Assembly: GCA_021648365.1 (NCBI GenBank)
Contig: JAKISY010000012.1
Coordinates: forward strand, 1 to 64,000
Reading direction: 5' to 3'
DNA from: Verrucomicrobiales bacterium
GTDB lineage: Bacteria > Verrucomicrobiota > Verrucomicrobiia > Verrucomicrobiales > DEV007
Length of the DNA stretch: 64,000 nt
The notes under the pieces were generated by a model. That model made no database searches, was not told the DNA's origin, and saw only the letters and a program-made list of their open reading frames with translations. Position 1 is the stretch's first letter; every line of letters starts with the position of its first letter. Made by a program: the position numbers and the translations under genes. Shown in pieces: positions 63,579-64,000 of this stretch.

Positions 63579-64000
63579 ATGAGATTCAATCGACAGGAAG
63601 ACCACATTCGCTACCGCAAAAAACCCCACCATGCCCTCTCCCTTTCATCCATCCCCTCTGCGTCTCTGCGCCTCTGCGTGAGCCACATCCTCCTTCCTGC
63701 CCGCCCCCTGTCCGCACTCTGCACCACAAGCCTGCTGACCATTTCAGCCATCTTCGCCATCCCCGCACATGCCGCAGATCCAAAACCAAAACAAGACGAC
63801 GTGCAGATCGGGCAAGAGATCTCCACTCAACACCATTTGAAAGACGGTGAAGCCGCGCAACTCCCGATGCCCAAATTGCTGCAGCACGGCCACCAACTCT
63901 TCAACGCCGTTTGGACCATTCAAGAAGGCGCCGGCCGCCCGCAAACCAAAGGCACCGGTATCCCCCTCAGCGACCCCACCCAACCGCTAGTCTTTCCGCG
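63579..64000 (+). CDS. Exported di-haem oxidoreductase-like protein, N-terminal part only
   Basis: An open frame from ATG 63579 to the window end. After a hydrophobic LLTISAIFAIPAHAAD signal end, the mature part reads LLQHGHQLFNAVWTIQEGAGRPQTKGTG and PLSDPTQPLVFPR, the beginning of the DUF1111 di-haem (thiol oxidoreductase-like) family. CxxCH motifs would lie beyond the window. The N-terminus is odd: bases 63656-63683 are a dispersed repeat, so a start at GTG 63678 inside it is also possible, giving a more ordinary signal length. Confidence 0.65.
   Translation, partial: MRFNRQEDHIRYRKKPHHALSLSSIPSASLRLCVSHILLPARPLSALCTTSLLTISAIFAIPAHAADPKPKQDDVQIGQEISTQHHLKDGEAAQLPMPKLLQHGHQLFNAVWTIQEGAGRPQTKGTGIPLSDPTQPLVFP
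63656..63683 (+). repeat. Dispersed repeat, CTCTGCG type, copy 2
   Basis: CTCTGCG-TCTCTGCG-CCTCTGCG-TGAGC, one base different from 2035-2062. It lies inside the reading frame of the di-haem protein, at its N-terminus. Confidence 0.8.

Overview
The window is a 64 kb piece of a bacterial chromosome that most resembles Verrucomicrobiota (PVC group). The main reasons are a 1152-residue PVC-type haem-binding CxxCH dehydrogenase-like protein, a split glycine decarboxylase, a murein tripeptide ligase and short dispersed repeats between operons. The phylum is an inference from gene content. The first ~366 bases are visibly richer in GC and may not belong to the same molecule.

Layout. 1-2000: a broken MeaB-type GTPase, a metallophosphoesterase and a PIN-toxin/antitoxin pair. 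2088-28896: a nearly complete cobalamin (B12) locus. Leftward units are cobI; cbiD; a cbiX-cbiC fusion; cbiA-cbiE; cobN-chlI/D-cobD-cobQ-cbiB-cobO; hupE-cobW under a cobalamin riboswitch; and cobM followed by a cbiG-cbiH-cbiJ triple fusion. A rightward unit cobU-cobC-cobT-cobS closes the locus. It is interrupted at 20-22.5 kb by a REP-associated (Y1) transposase, a truncated RhuM protein and a restriction-modification remnant. 29-34 kb: gcvPA-gcvPB, overlapped by a CheY-like regulator, then an alanine/glycine:cation symporter. 34-38 kb: two NTF2-like proteins with an FAD hydroxylase, then an exported adenosine deaminase-like enzyme. 38-43 kb: a large hybrid histidine kinase and a receiver-adenylate cyclase. 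43-50.6 kb: CHAD protein, PVC haem protein and a two-gene membrane unit with a degenerate receiver, pseudokinase and FGE-like domain. 50.7-64 kb: mostly housekeeping genes (pabB, HU, gamma carbonic anhydrase-like, bifunctional nuclease, ROK protein, M14 peptidase, mpl, peroxiredoxin, GNAT, a yeiH pseudogene, an EF-G2 paralogue) and two haem-type genes at the right edge.

The B12 locus points to the anaerobic (early cobalt insertion) route, because CbiD, CbiG and CbiX are present and no CobG is seen. It also carries CobN with a ChlI/ChlD-like partner, the chelatase type of the aerobic route. CbiT and a uroporphyrinogen III methyltransferase are not visible. Many genes in each unit overlap by ATGA, suggesting translational coupling.

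The least explained structure is a set of modular intergenic repeats. Arms are built from units of about 9 bases (ATCCGTG, ATCTGCG or CTCTGCG cores), usually as inverted pairs. Some are interrupted by a second ~55-60 base module present in two related subfamilies. Separate REP-like hairpins headed by GGAG occur in the same window as a REP-type transposase.
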